DNA of 64,000 bases from Halomonas heilongjiangensis (GCF_002879645.1 NZ_PNRE01000073.1:1-64000); one strand, 5' to 3'; shown: positions 27,175 to 37,810, numbered from the stretch's first letter. Translations and numbers: made by a program. The notes: generated by a model not told the origin, from the sequence alone.

Positions 27175-27684
27175 TCAGTGGGCATGGTGATGTCCATGGT
27201 CGTGATCATGGTGATGATGGCCATGGCCGTGAGAATGGCCGCCCAGCTGCTGGTAGGCCCCCGGCTCCGGATCGAAGGGTGCCTCGTGATGCTCGAGACT
27301 CGCCCCCAGCAACTCGGCCAGCTCCTCCAGCACATGGTCCGGCGGGAAGCGCACGAAGCCGCCCCGCTCGTCTTCGCCCAGCGCCAGCTGCACGTGGCGG
27401 TTGCCCAGGTGGTAGGCCAGCCGCGCCAGCGGCAGGCCGGCGGTGATACGCGCGGTGACCACCGGCTCCACGGCGGCGCGGATACGCACCACCTCGCCTC
27501 CCTCGCCGCGCAGGGCCTCGCCGTCGCGCAGCACCGGGCCGCGGTCGAGGAAGAGACCGAGCTCGCGCCCGGCATCGCTCACCGCCTTGAGCCGCCCACG
27601 AATGCGAAGCTCATAGGGCAGCGTCAGGGTGTCGGTTTCCTGGTCCGCCGCGATGGGGCCCAGGCGTTCGATCAGTTTCAGCAT
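27175..27684 (-). CDS. ureE: Urease nickel metallochaperone UreE
   Basis: Dimeric metallochaperone that donates Ni2+ to the UreG/UreF/UreD complex. The 169-residue protein has the N-terminal peptide-binding domain (LTLPYELRIRGRLKAVSD, GLFLDRGPVLRDGEAL) and the metal-binding domain with YHLGNRHVQLAL. The C-terminal tail (about 150-169) is almost pure His/Gly/Asp (GHSHGHGHHHHDHDHGHHHAH region), the classic nickel-storing tail. ATG 27684 was chosen by homology; the upstream frame runs through a repeat element. Confidence 0.93.
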   Translation of the reverse strand: MLKLIERLGPIAADQETDTLTLPYELRIRGRLKAVSDAGRELGLFLDRGPVLRDGEALRGEGGEVVRIRAAVEPVVTARITAGLPLARLAYHLGNRHVQLALGEDERGGFVRFPPDHVLEELAELLGASLEHHEAPFDPEPGAYQQLGGHSHGHGHHHHDHDHGHHHAH

Positions 27685-27711
27685 CGGTATCGCCTCATTG
27701 AAATCACCCGC

Positions 27712-27830
27712 GGCTGATCCGAGGGCAGGCCTGCGCGAGGGCGCTGTCAATACCTCCCTGTACGCTACTTTTGCCATCCATGGCAAAAGACCCTCGCTAC
27801 GGCCTCCCCCCGGCGCCGCTCGCCTTGGGA
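27712..27830. repeat. Structured intergenic repeat, family 2, copy B
   Basis: About 119 bp matching copy A (17518-17635) in its flanks: GGCTGATCCG, GGCAGGCCT, GGCGCTGT, CTCCCTG, CGCTAC, CGGCCT and CCCCCGGCGCC. Its hairpin stem is TTTTGCCA / TGGCAAAA, unrelated in sequence to copy A's stem. It lies between ureC and ureE. Confidence 0.75.
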
Positions 27831-27845
27831 GTCGAAGCCCGTATC

Positions 27846-29545
<1,700 letters not shown>

Positions 29546-29549
<4 letters not shown>

Positions 29550-29893
29550 GGCGTGTCTCCTTTCGCTGTCCCGTCGAGCGCCCCCATCACCTCGCCACGA
29601 AAACCGTAGAGATGGCGGCGGCCGGCGAAGGGAATCAGCGTCACCTCGCGGGTCTGGCCCGGCTCGAAGCGGATCGCCGTGCCGGCGGCCACATCGAGGC
29701 GATGGCCGCGCGCCCTGTCACGGTCGAAGATCAAGGCCGGGTTGGCCTCGGCGAAATGGTAGTGGGAACCGATCTGGACCGGGCGGTCGCCGGTGTTGGC
29801 GACCTCGACGGTGATCCGCTCGCGTCCCGCACAGAGTTCGATCTCGCCGTCCTGTAGCTGGTACTGTCCTGGAATCATTGGGCCGGGAATCAT
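29546..29893 (-). CDS. ureB: Urease beta subunit UreB
   Basis: Structural subunit of the (UreABC)3 urease. Family motifs are [44 protein letters not shown] and [21 protein letters not shown]. About 115 residues with the start at 29893, placed 6 nt after GAGGAG; the start is ambiguous because ATGs recur at 29899, 29893 and 29878. Couples to ureC. Confidence 0.95.
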
Positions 29894-29903
29894 TGCCATC
29901 TCC

Positions 29904-30206
29904 TCAGACTATGGGGTCGTGGACCGTGACCAGCTTGGTCCCATCCGGGAAGGTGGCCTCCACCTGCACCTCGTCGACCATCTCGGCCACGCCCTCCATG
30001 ACGTCGTCGCGGGTCAGGATCTCGCGACCGTGGCTCATCAGCTCGGCGACGCTGCGCCCATCCCGGGCCCCCTCCATGATCTCGAAGCTGATCAGCGCCA
30101 CCGCCTCGGGGTAGTTGAGCTTGAGGCCGCGCGCCTTCCTGCGTTCGGCAAGCTGGGCGGCCGAGAACAGCAGCAGCTTGTCCTTGTCGCGGGGGGTCAG
30201 TTCCAT
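29904..30206 (-). CDS. ureA: Urease gamma subunit UreA
   Basis: The 100-residue gamma subunit: [47 protein letters not shown], then a C-terminal [20 protein letters not shown]. Full length with no insertions. GGAGATAC precedes the start. It is separated from ureD upstream by 282 bp that hold repeat copy 3 and a half copy. Confidence 0.97.
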   Translation of the reverse strand: MELTPRDKDKLLLFSAAQLAERRKARGLKLNYPEAVALISFEIMEGARDGRSVAELMSHGREILTRDDVMEGVAEMVDEVQVEATFPDGTKLVTVHDPIV

Positions 30207-30320
30207 GGGTGTATCTCCTCAAGATGTAAGAACGGCGCTTCGCGGCTGGTAGGCTTTTGGGGTGCATCCCACGTTTTTCTCGGCGTTGACTTCCCGTTCG
30301 CTGCCTATGTCGACGGCATG

Positions 30321-30418
30321 GCCCCTATGGGGTCAGACCCCAGCCAAGTCGCCATGCCTGTCATAGTGCACCTTTCCCGCCGCACCGCCCCCGCCGGGGT
30401 CTGACCCCATAGGGACCG
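30321..30418 (+). repeat. Palindromic intergenic repeat, family 1, copy 3
   Basis: Bounded by CCCCTATGGGGTCAGACCCC and GGGGTCTGACCCCATAGGG. The interior has the same plan as copy 2 (CAGCC-AGT-GCC-TGTCAT-GTGCACC) but is more diverged. It lies in the ureD-ureA gap. Confidence 0.8.
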
Positions 30419-30453
30419 CCAGCGCCGGAACCTGACCACCAAGACGCGGCCAT

Positions 30454-30472
30454 CGGGTCTGACCCCAAAGGC
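30454..30472 (+). repeat. Half copy of repeat family 1
   Basis: CGGGTCTGACCCCAAAGGCC repeats the right-hand end of copies 2 and 3, 35 bp after copy 3, without a matching left end. Confidence 0.6.
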
Positions 30473-30488
30473 CTTCGCCAACGCCTCC

Positions 30489-31403
30489 TCATGTCCTCCA
30501 GATCCGCGGCACGCAGGCCTCGCGGCCGACCAGCCGCGGCCGAAGCACCTTCCAGGCCGCCTCGCACAGCGCCCAGGCCTCGTTGCGTTCATGCCCCAGG
30601 TAGCGCAGCAGCAGCACGCCATGACGCACCGTCACCGCCCAGCGCGGGCTCGCCTCGATCGCCTCGCGCAAGCTGGCGATGGCCGCCGTTTCGTCGGGCA
30701 GGCCCACGGCCCATAGCGTGGCCTGGACGGTGGCACCACCCTGCCCCCAGCGTCCGATGAAGCGAGGATGAGCCGGGTCGAGGGGCTGTCGCTCCAGCCA
30801 CAGCGGCTTGCCATCCCGCGTCAGGCGAAAGTGCTGGTCGATGCGTCCGGAGACATAGGGCAGCCGGCTCGCCGGCCGGCCCAGGGCCAGCACCTCCCAG
30901 CCCAGGCAGCGCGCAGCGCCCGAGAGCGCGATGGCGGTGCGCTGCTCACCCCGCGAGCCGTCGAAGGCGATGGTCTCCTGGGGCAGCCACTCGAGGACGG
31001 CCCCATCGGCCACCTCGAGGCGGGCCTGCTGCGACCAGGCCACCCCGTGGCTGTCGGCCTTGTAGAGCTTGTTGGCGGCCGGCGTGGTGAGCAGCGCCTG
31101 GGCGCCGCTGCCCACCCGGGCAGAGATCGTCAGGGCATCACCACTGACCAGCCCGCCCGGCGGGTGCAGCAGGTAGACATGGCAGGCGCCCACGTCCCCT
31201 TCCGGATAGAAGGGCCGCTGCACCCGCAACGGCCCCCGATGGCGGGCCCGGGTCATGCGGGTCACGCCACCACGATCGTCGAAGGCGAGCTCCAGGGATG
31301 CGCTCCAGCGCCGTCCGGCATCGAAGCGATGTCCGGACTCCTCGGCGCCCGGGCTCCGGGTCAGGGCATGGGGCATGGCTGGCGCGAAAGCCGTCATCGG
31401 CAA
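30489..31403 (-). CDS. ureD: Urease accessory protein UreD
   Basis: Scaffold protein (UreD/UreH) that binds apo-urease and passes nickel from UreG/UreF. The 304-residue product has LQRPFYPEGD, LLHPPGGLVSGDALTI, LLTTPAANKLYKAD, WLPQETIAFDGS and LRYLGHERNEAWALCEAAWKVLRP, in family order. It is the first ure gene and follows the urtE gene by 301 bp, which contain palindromes and a likely promoter. In-frame ATGs at 31403 and 31397 make the first two residues uncertain. Confidence 0.95.
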   Translation of the reverse strand: MPMTAFAPAMPHALTRSPGAEESGHRFDAGRRWSASLELAFDDRGGVTRMTRARHRGPLRVQRPFYPEGDVGACHVYLLHPPGGLVSGDALTISARVGSGAQALLTTPAANKLYKADSHGVAWSQQARLEVADGAVLEWLPQETIAFDGSRGEQRTAIALSGAARCLGWEVLALGRPASRLPYVSGRIDQHFRLTRDGKPLWLERQPLDPAHPRFIGRWGQGGATVQATLWAVGLPDETAAIASLREAIEASPRWAVTVRHGVLLLRYLGHERNEAWALCEAAWKVLRPRLVGREACVPRIWRT

Positions 31404-31486
31404 CTGCCTTCTGGTCTGGGACGTGGGGCACGTCGAGTGGCAACTGCTCTGTTCATGGCAATGCTCGTACCAGAACGGTGAAAATC

Positions 31487-31525
31487 ATGAATACTCCATG
31501 ATATTCATCATCTTATATCGTATAC
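31487..31525. promoter_or_regulatory. AT-rich palindromes upstream of ureD
   Basis: ATGAATA (31487-31493) and TATTCAT (31502-31508) form a 7-bp inverted repeat with 8-bp spacing, and GTATAC lies at 31520-31525. On the minus strand this is about 85-120 bp before the ureD start and stands out as the most AT-rich stretch nearby. A TATAAG between the two could be a -10 box. The regulator is unknown. Confidence 0.4.
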
Positions 31526-31588
31526 AAAGCTCCACGCACGGCCGTTGCGCAGGACGAAATGGCACCGGATTGGTGCGCCCCGAGCCCT

Positions 31589-31673
31589 CGAATGCACCAG
31601 TATCGTCAGGCCAGATGGGCATCAGTCCCATACCGGTGCATTCGACGACGACACCGGCGCGAGGCCGGTGTCG
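31589..31673. other. Two hairpins between the urt and ure genes
   Basis: CGAATGCACCAGTAT (31589-31603) pairs with the segment ending TACCGGTGCATTCG (to 31644) over about 14 bp with one mismatch. Next to it CGACACCGGC / GCCGGTGTCG (31649-31673) is a perfect 10-bp stem with loop GCGAG. They follow the urtE stop on the minus strand and may end or attenuate the urt transcript; there is no T-tract. Confidence 0.45.
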
Positions 31674-31704
31674 CGGGTCGCAGGCGCCGCAAGGGCCGGT
31701 GCGG

Positions 31705-32403
31705 TCACACCGTCAGGTGTTCCCTGATCAAGGCATCGGAGAGCTCGCCGATCCCGCCCCTGGCCACCGGCCGGCCGCGATCCATGATCGCGAAGCGGTC
31801 GGCATACTTGCGGGCGAAGGGGAGCTTCTGCTCCACCAGCAGTACCGTCAGGCCATCCTCACGAATCAGCCGGCGAATCACCTCGCCGATCTGGGTGACG
31901 ATATTGGGCTGGATGCCCTCCCCCGGCTCGTCGAGGATCAGCAACCGCGGCTCGATCACCAGCGCGCGACCGATGGCCAGTTGCTGCTGCTGGCCACCGG
32001 AGAGGTCGCCCCCACGCCGGTGCTTCATCTCCGCGAGGACCGGGAAGAGCTCGAAGACACGCTCCGGAATGGTGCGCCTGCCGTCGCGGCGGGCGGCGAG
32101 CCCGGTGCGCAGGTTCTCCTCGACGGTGAGCAACGGGAAGATCTGCCGCCCCTGGGGCACGTAGCCGATACCCAGGCGTGAACGCTCCTCGACACGCCGG
32201 CTCGTCAGCTCCACCTCGTCGGCATAGCGCACACAGCCCGACGACACCGCCACCTCGCCCATGATCGCCTTCATCAGGGTGGTCTTGCCCACCCCGTTGC
32301 GCCCCATCACGCAGGTGCACTCTCCGGCCGGCACCTCGAGGTCGAGGTCCCACAGGGTGTGGCTCTCGCCGTAGTACTGGTTGAGCCTGTCGATCGCGAG
32401 CAT
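31705..32403 (-). CDS. urtE: Urea ABC transporter ATPase UrtE
   Basis: A 232-residue ABC ATPase of the branched-chain amino-acid (LivF) type. Walker A is MGRNGVGKTTLMKAI, the signature is RRGGDLSGGQQQQLAIGRAL, and Walker B is LLILDEPGEGIQPNI. GEGIQPNIV is the typical UrtE form of the D-loop region, which LivF proteins lack. The start overlaps the urtD stop. The last gene of urtABCDE; powers urea import with UrtD. Confidence 0.95.
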   Translation of the reverse strand: MLAIDRLNQYYGESHTLWDLDLEVPAGECTCVMGRNGVGKTTLMKAIMGEVAVSSGCVRYADEVELTSRRVEERSRLGIGYVPQGRQIFPLLTVEENLRTGLAARRDGRRTIPERVFELFPVLAEMKHRRGGDLSGGQQQQLAIGRALVIEPRLLILDEPGEGIQPNIVTQIGEVIRRLIREDGLTVLLVEQKLPFARKYADRFAIMDRGRPVARGGIGELSDALIREHLTV

Positions 32404-33242
32404 CAGCCCACCTCCTCTTCGGCCTCGGCGCCCAGGTAGACCTCGATCACCTTCGGGTCGCTGGCGACCTGGTCCATGCTGCCCTCGGCCAGCACGCTGC
32501 CCTGGTGCAGCACCGTGACCTGGCGTGCAATGGAGCGCACGAAGCCCATATCGTGCTCGACGACGACGACGGATTGCTTGCCGGCGAGTCCGGTCAGCAG
32601 CTCGGCGGTGCGCTCCATCTCCTGCTCGGTCATGCCGGCCACCGGCTCGTCCACCAGCAGCAACCGCGGGCACTGCATCAACAGCATGCCGATCTCCAGC
32701 CACTGCTTCTGGCCATGGGAGAGGATCCCCGCCGGGCGGCTTCGCAGTTCGGCGAGGCCGATGGTCTCGAGCACCTCGTCGATGCGGTCGCGGACCGCGC
32801 CGGACAGGCGCGCGGTCAGCGTCGGCAGGATGCGCTTGTCGGCGGCCATGGCCAGCTCCAGGTTCTCGAACACGCTCAGGGCCTCGAACACCGTGGGTTT
32901 CTGGAACTTGCGGCCGATGCCGAGGCTGGCGATCTCCGGCTCGTTCATGGCCAGCAGGTCGTGGCGGCTGCCGAACCAGACCTTGCCGGCATCGGGGCGG
33001 GTCTTGCCGGTGATGATGTCCATCATGGTGGTCTTGCCGGCACCGTTGGGGCCGATGATGCAGCGCAGCTCGCCGTCGTCGATGGTCAGGTTCAGGGCAT
33101 TGATCGCCTTGAAGCCGTCGAAACTGACGGTCACGTCCTCGAGATAGAGGATCGGGCCGTGGCGTACGTCCACCGGGGACTGCGCCGGCACCAGGAAGTC
33201 GAAGACCCGATCGCGGTCGGCCAGGGATGTCAGAAAGTTCAT
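32403..33242 (-). CDS. urtD: Urea ABC transporter ATPase UrtD
   Basis: A 279-residue ABC ATPase of the LivG type. Walker A is IIGPNGAGKTTMMDIITGKTRPD, the signature is LSHGQKQWLEIGMLLMQ and Walker B is LLLVDEPVAGMTEQEMERTAELL. The N-terminal extension of about 30 residues before the ATPase core and the LSHGQKQW signature are characteristic of UrtD. ATG overlaps the urtC stop (ATGA). Confidence 0.95.
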   Translation of the reverse strand: MNFLTSLADRDRVFDFLVPAQSPVDVRHGPILYLEDVTVSFDGFKAINALNLTIDDGELRCIIGPNGAGKTTMMDIITGKTRPDAGKVWFGSRHDLLAMNEPEIASLGIGRKFQKPTVFEALSVFENLELAMAADKRILPTLTARLSGAVRDRIDEVLETIGLAELRSRPAGILSHGQKQWLEIGMLLMQCPRLLLVDEPVAGMTEQEMERTAELLTGLAGKQSVVVVEHDMGFVRSIARQVTVLHQGSVLAEGSMDQVASDPKVIEVYLGAEAEEEVG

Positions 33243-34381
33243 GCGGTCGCCTCCCTACCGGCGGTCGGGGTGTCCTCTTCGTCCTGGCGACGGCGCTTCA
33301 GGCGCTTGACACGATAGCCCAGCAGCCCGGCCACTCCCCTCGGGAGGAAGACCGTGACCAGCACGAAGAGCGCGCCCAGGGCGAACAGCCAGGCATCCGG
33401 CATCACCCCGGTGAACACCGTCTTGGCGTAGTTGACCAGGAGCGCCCCGATCACCGCGCCATAGAGGGTGGCACGGCCGCCCAGCGCCACCCACAGCACG
33501 ATCTCGATGGAGAAGATCGGCGAGAACTCGCTGGGGTTGATGATGCCCACCTGGGGGACATAGAGCGCTCCCGCCACGCCGGCGAGCATCGCCGAGACCA
33601 CGAAGACGAACAGCTGGACGCGCTCCACCCGGTAGCCGAGAAAGCGTGTGCGCGCCTCGGCATCGCGGGTCGCCACGCAGACCCGCCCCAGCTTGCTGGC
33701 CACGATGGCCCGACACAGCACATAGCCCAGCGCCAGCGCCACGCCGGTGGCGAGGAACAGCCCCAGCCGCGTGGCATCGCTGCGCAGGCTGAAACCGAGG
33801 ATGTCGCGGAAGTCGGTGAGGCCGTTGTTGCCGCCGAAGCCCATCTCGTTACGGAAGAAGGCCAGCATCAGGGCGAAGGTCAGCGCCTGGGTGATGATCG
33901 AGAGGTACACGCCGGTGACCCGCGAGCGGAACGCCAGGAAGCCGAACACCAGCGCCAGCGCCCCCGGCGCCAGCAGCACCATCAGCAAGGCGAACCCGGC
34001 CATGTCGAAGCCCAGCCAGTACCAGGGCAGGCTGTCCCAGTTGAGGAACACCATGAAATCCGGCAGCTCCGGGTGGCCATAGACGCCGCGATCGCCGATC
34101 TGGCGCATCAGGTACATGCCCATGGCGTAGCCGCCGAGGGCGAAGAAGGCCCCATGGCCGAGGCTCAGGATACCCAGATAGCCCCACACCAGGTCCACCG
34201 CCACCGCCAGTAGCGCATAGCTCAGGTACTTGCCCAGCAGGTTGACGGTATAGGCCGTGACGTGCAGCGGATGGCCCCGGGGCACGGCCAGGTGCAGCGC
34301 CGTGACCAGCAGCAGGGCCGCCAGCAGCACGCCGAGGAAGATGAGCGTCGAGCGCTCGCTGAAGGGTCGTGTCAGCCACAT
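33239..34381 (-). CDS. urtC: Urea ABC transporter permease UrtC
   Basis: A 380-residue LivM-type permease with about ten helices. Landmarks are GKYLSYALLAVAVDLVWGYLGILSLGHGAFFALGGYAMGMYLM, the long loop with PELPDFMVFLNWDSLPWYW that marks UrtC, and RDAEARTRFLGYRVERVQLFVFVVSAMLAGVAGALYVPQVGIINPSEFSP. It starts 6 bp after the urtB stop. The C-terminus is basic (VKRLKRRRQDEEDT). Confidence 0.94.
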   Translation of the reverse strand: MWLTRPFSERSTLIFLGVLLAALLLVTALHLAVPRGHPLHVTAYTVNLLGKYLSYALLAVAVDLVWGYLGILSLGHGAFFALGGYAMGMYLMRQIGDRGVYGHPELPDFMVFLNWDSLPWYWLGFDMAGFALLMVLLAPGALALVFGFLAFRSRVTGVYLSIITQALTFALMLAFFRNEMGFGGNNGLTDFRDILGFSLRSDATRLGLFLATGVALALGYVLCRAIVASKLGRVCVATRDAEARTRFLGYRVERVQLFVFVVSAMLAGVAGALYVPQVGIINPSEFSPIFSIEIVLWVALGGRATLYGAVIGALLVNYAKTVFTGVMPDAWLFALGALFVLVTVFLPRGVAGLLGYRVKRLKRRRQDEEDTPTAGREATA

Positions 34382-34387
34382 GATCGG

Positions 34388-36067
34388 TCAGCCCTCCGCC
34401 GCCCGGCCCTTCTGCGGGAAGAGTCCGCGGGGGCGCTTCTGGATGAACAGGATGATGAACACCAGCACGATGATCTTGGCCAGCACGGCGCCGGCCCAGG
34501 GCTCGAGCACCTGGTTGATCACCCCCAGCGACAGGCCGGCCACCAGGGTGCCCCAGAGGTTCCCGACGCCGCCGAACACCACCACCATGAAGGAGTCGAT
34601 GATGTAGTTCTGGCCCAGGTTGGGGCCGACGTTGGTGAGCTGGGAGAGCGCCACGCCGGCGAGCCCGGCGACGCCGGAGCCGAGCGCGAAGGTCAGGATG
34701 TCGACCCGGGTCGCGCGAATGCCCATGGAGCGGGCCATGGCACGGTTCTGGGTCACCGCCCGCACCTCGAGCCCGAGGCGGGTGCGGCGCATGATCAGCA
34801 TCAGGCCGGCGAACACCACCAGGGCGAAACCGAGCACCACCATCCGGTTCAGGGTCAGCGACAGGGCGTCGTTGACCACCAGGGAGCCGCTCATCCACTC
34901 CGGGGTGACCACGGTGCGGTTGAGCGGCGAGATCACGGTGCGCACCAGCTGCTGGAGGATCAGGCTGACACCGAAGGTGGCCAGCAGGGTCTCCAGCGGG
35001 CGCCCCTTGAGGAACTGGATCACCCCCCGTTCGATGGCGATACCGGCCAGGGCCGCCACCAGGAAACCGGCGGGCACCGCCAGGATCAGCGCCAGCCCCG
35101 GCTGGCCGGGCAGCAGCTGCTGCATCGCCCAGGTGGTGTAGGCGCCGAGCATGATCAGCTCGCCATGGGCCATGTTGATCACCCCCATCACCCCGAAGGT
35201 GATGGCCAGCCCGATGGCGGCGAGCACCAGCACCGAGCCGAGGCTGAGGCCGAAGTAGAGGGTCTCGGCGGCGCGATTGAGCTTGAGCTTCTGCTCGATA
35301 TCGTTGAGTGCCGACCGGGCGGCCGACGCGAGCTCGTCATCAGCGCCCGCCGCGGCCCGCGACAGGGCGACCCGCGCCCGGGGATGCAGGCTGCCATCGA
35401 GGTGGTCGATGGCCGCCAGCTCGCCCTGCTCCAGGCGATGGATGGCCAGGGCCAGGGCCAGGCGTTCACGGACACGAGCGTCGCTCTCCTGTTCGATGAG
35501 CTCCGACAGCGGGCCGGCCAGGTCGGCGTCGACCTCGCCGAGCAGGCGCTCGGCGGAGGCGCGGCGCAACGCGAGATCCGCCGAGTAGAGATCGACCACG
35601 GCGATGGCACTGCGCAACTGGTTGCGCAGGGCGTTGTTGATGCCGATGCGATCCAGTTCGCGGCGGGACATCTCGCCGAGTGGCTCGCCGCTGAGGGCGT
35701 CGGCCACCGGCCAGTGACGGCCGATGTTGTCGAGTACCACCACGAAGCGGCCCTCGTCGGTGCGCTGCAGGCGGCCGTCGAGCAGGGCCGATAGCCAGTC
35801 GCGGGCGCGCTCGTCGTCGCTTCTGACGATGGCCTCGATGGCCTCGCCCTTCTCGGCATAGGAGCTGACGTCCAGCGCCTCGAGCAGCTGGATGGCCGTG
35901 GCATCGGCAGCGGTCTCGGGTGTCGGCGTCTGCGCCTGGACGGCACCGCCCAGCAGCCACAGGGTCAGCAGCGAGAGCAGCATGACCAGCCCGCGACCTG
36001 GATGGCCGGCGACGCCGCCGGCGCTCGCCCTGACCGCCGCTGGCCAGGGCAACGGGAAATTCCTCAT
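34388..36067 (-). CDS. urtB: Urea ABC transporter permease UrtB, with long N-terminal periplasmic region
   Basis: A 559-residue permease. After a signal-type helix (LVMLLSLLTLWLLGGAVQAQ) comes a soluble helical region of roughly 220 residues (about 55-270; HEAT-like, for example LEALDVSSYAEKGEAIEAIVRSDDERARDWLSALLDG). The LivH-type membrane domain follows: VLAAIGLAITFGVMGVINMAHGELIMLGAYTTW and GRPLETLLATFGVSLILQQLVRT. The long N-terminal part is a known feature of proteobacterial UrtB. ATG 36067 follows AGAGGAAAG. Confidence 0.94.
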   Translation of the reverse strand: MRNFPLPWPAAVRASAGGVAGHPGRGLVMLLSLLTLWLLGGAVQAQTPTPETAADATAIQLLEALDVSSYAEKGEAIEAIVRSDDERARDWLSALLDGRLQRTDEGRFVVVLDNIGRHWPVADALSGEPLGEMSRRELDRIGINNALRNQLRSAIAVVDLYSADLALRRASAERLLGEVDADLAGPLSELIEQESDARVRERLALALAIHRLEQGELAAIDHLDGSLHPRARVALSRAAAGADDELASAARSALNDIEQKLKLNRAAETLYFGLSLGSVLVLAAIGLAITFGVMGVINMAHGELIMLGAYTTWAMQQLLPGQPGLALILAVPAGFLVAALAGIAIERGVIQFLKGRPLETLLATFGVSLILQQLVRTVISPLNRTVVTPEWMSGSLVVNDALSLTLNRMVVLGFALVVFAGLMLIMRRTRLGLEVRAVTQNRAMARSMGIRATRVDILTFALGSGVAGLAGVALSQLTNVGPNLGQNYIIDSFMVVVFGGVGNLWGTLVAGLSLGVINQVLEPWAGAVLAKIIVLVFIILFIQKRPRGLFPQKGRAAEG

Positions 36068-36140
36068 CGGGCTTTCCTCTGGAAGGGGTCGAGATGGCGT
36101 GCCTGCCCCGCCGCCGCGGACGGCGAGGCAGGGGTCGTGC

Positions 36141-37511
36141 TCATTCGGCCAGGGCGGCCTCGGCTTCCTCGGCCGCGGTGCTGCCGCCGCAGGATCCATT
36201 GGCGACGTTGAAGTTGCCGCAGCGCATCGGCGCCCGCCAGTCGCTGATCAGGTCACGGGACCCCGGCAGGTAGTCGGACCAGGCGTCGCCGGCCACGGTG
36301 GACGGCGTCTGCCACACCACGTCGAACTGGCCGTTGTCCTGGATCTCGCCGATCAGCACCGGCTTGGTGATGTGGTGGTTGGGCATCATCGCCGCATAGC
36401 CGCCGGAGAGGTTGGGCACGGCCACGCCGATGATGGCGTCCTTGACCGCGTCGACCTCGGTGGTGCCGGCCTTGCGCACCGCCTCGGCCCACATGTTGAA
36501 GCCGATGTAGTGGGCCTCCATGGGGTCGTTGGTCACCGACTCCTCGTCGCCGGTGTAGTCGATCCAGGCGTCGATGAAGTCGTAGTTGGCATCGCTATCG
36601 ACGCTCATGAAGTAGTTCCAGGCGGCCAGGTGGCCGACCAACGGACCGGTGTCGATGCCGGAGAGCTCCTGCTCGCCCACCGAGAAGGCCACCACCGGTA
36701 TGTCGGCGGCATCGATGCCCTGGTTGGCCAGCTCGCGGTAGAAGGGTACGTTGGCGTCGCCGTTGATGGTCGAGACCACCGCCGTCTTCTTCCCTTCCGA
36801 GCCGAAGCGGCGGATCTCGGCGACGATGTTCTGCCAGTCGGAGTGACCGAAGGGGGTGTAGTTGACCAGGATGTCCTCCTCGGCCACCCCGAACTCCTCC
36901 TGCAGGTACGCCTCGAGGATGCGGTTGGTGGTACGCGGATAGACATAGTCGGTGCCGGCCAGCACCCAGCGCTCGACGCCGACCTGGTCATGCAGGTAGT
37001 TGACGGCGGGAATCGCCTGCTGGTTGGGCGCGGCGCCGGTGTAGAAGACGTTCTCGGACGACTCCTCGCCCTCGTACTGCACCGGATAGAACAGCAGGCC
37101 GTTGAGCTCCTCGACCACCGGCAGCACCGCCTTGCGCGAGACGGACGTCCAGTTGCCGAAGATCACGTCGACCTCCTCCTGAGCGAGCAGCTCACGGGCC
37201 CGCTCGGCGAACAGCGGCCAGTTGGAGGCCGGGTCGACCACCACCGCCTCGAGCCGGCGGCCGAGCAAGCCGCCCTGCTCGTTCTGCTGCTCGATGAGCA
37301 TCTCCACGGTGTCCTTGAGGGTCGACTCGCTGATCGCCATGGTGCCGGAAAGCGAGTGCAGGATGCCGACCTTGATCGGCTCCTCGGCCAGCGCCTGGGC
37401 GCTGGCGCCCAGCGTGGCGGCGGAGACCAGGGCGGTCGCCAGCCAGCGTGACGGCTGCGAGACGGGACGAGACAGTGCCTTGCGTCGGGATGTGGTCACT
37501 CGAACCTCCAT
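36141..37511 (-). CDS. urtA: Urea ABC transporter substrate-binding protein UrtA
   Basis: A 456-residue periplasmic binding protein of the branched-chain amino-acid class. The N-terminus MEVRVTTSRRKALSR followed by a hydrophobic stretch ending ASAQALAEE is a long signal peptide; the SRRKAL motif hints at Tat export. Family features are VGILHSLSGTMAISESTLKDT, GNWTSVSRKAVLPVVEELNGLLFYPVQYEG, ETTNRI-type DYVYPRTTNRILEAYL and WRAPMRCGNFNVANGSC near the end. AGGAGGGCGC precedes ATG 37511. First gene of urtABCDE. Confidence 0.95.
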   Translation of the reverse strand: MEVRVTTSRRKALSRPVSQPSRWLATALVSAATLGASAQALAEEPIKVGILHSLSGTMAISESTLKDTVEMLIEQQNEQGGLLGRRLEAVVVDPASNWPLFAERARELLAQEEVDVIFGNWTSVSRKAVLPVVEELNGLLFYPVQYEGEESSENVFYTGAAPNQQAIPAVNYLHDQVGVERWVLAGTDYVYPRTTNRILEAYLQEEFGVAEEDILVNYTPFGHSDWQNIVAEIRRFGSEGKKTAVVSTINGDANVPFYRELANQGIDAADIPVVAFSVGEQELSGIDTGPLVGHLAAWNYFMSVDSDANYDFIDAWIDYTGDEESVTNDPMEAHYIGFNMWAEAVRKAGTTEVDAVKDAIIGVAVPNLSGGYAAMMPNHHITKPVLIGEIQDNGQFDVVWQTPSTVAGDAWSDYLPGSRDLISDWRAPMRCGNFNVANGSCGGSTAAEEAEAALAE

Positions 37512-37602
37512 GCGCCCTCCTGAAGGAAGGACTCGTTGTGGTTTCACCGCGCCGCCGGGGCAGGATCCGGCCGGCGCTCGGGACAGCGACCAGTACCTGC
37601 AA

Positions 37603-37627
37603 TGTCTGCGCCACCCTGTGGCAGACA
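37603..37627. other. Hairpin in the urtA leader region
   Basis: TGTCTG-CG-CCAC and GTGG-CAGACA pair around CCT with a 2-nt bulge, about 95 bp before urtA. The 388 bp between urtA and the acl-like stop (37512-37899) otherwise hold the terminator at 37779-37810 and no convincing gene. I found no clear sigma54 box despite looking for one. Confidence 0.35.
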
Positions 37628-37778
37628 CTTCTTTACACCAACCTTTCAATCACTTACCAAAAGAGGAACGGCACGATACCGGCGCTGTTGCACCACCCGA
37701 GTGCAGGCGGCCATCGCCACGGCCGTTGCACGCACCTCGATGGATGCACCTTGGTCGAGCTCATGCACTCCCATGATG

Positions 37779-37810
37779 AAAAAAGGGGCGCCGACCGCGT
37801 CGACACCCCT
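37779..37810 (-). terminator. Rho-independent terminator of the ATP-citrate-lyase-like operon
   Basis: On the minus strand AGGGGTGTCGAC, loop GCG, GTCGGCGCCCCT forms a 12-bp stem with GU pairs, followed by TTTTTT. It lies 90 bp past the stop at 37900. Confidence 0.9.

Noticed and set aside
30321-30472. A CRISPR array in the repeats near ureA
   Set aside because: Units are inverted, of unequal spacing and only one and a half copies; no cas genes are present.
37512-37778. A sigma54 promoter before urtA
   Set aside because: GGCACG occurs at 37672, but no TTGC follows at the required spacing on either strand.
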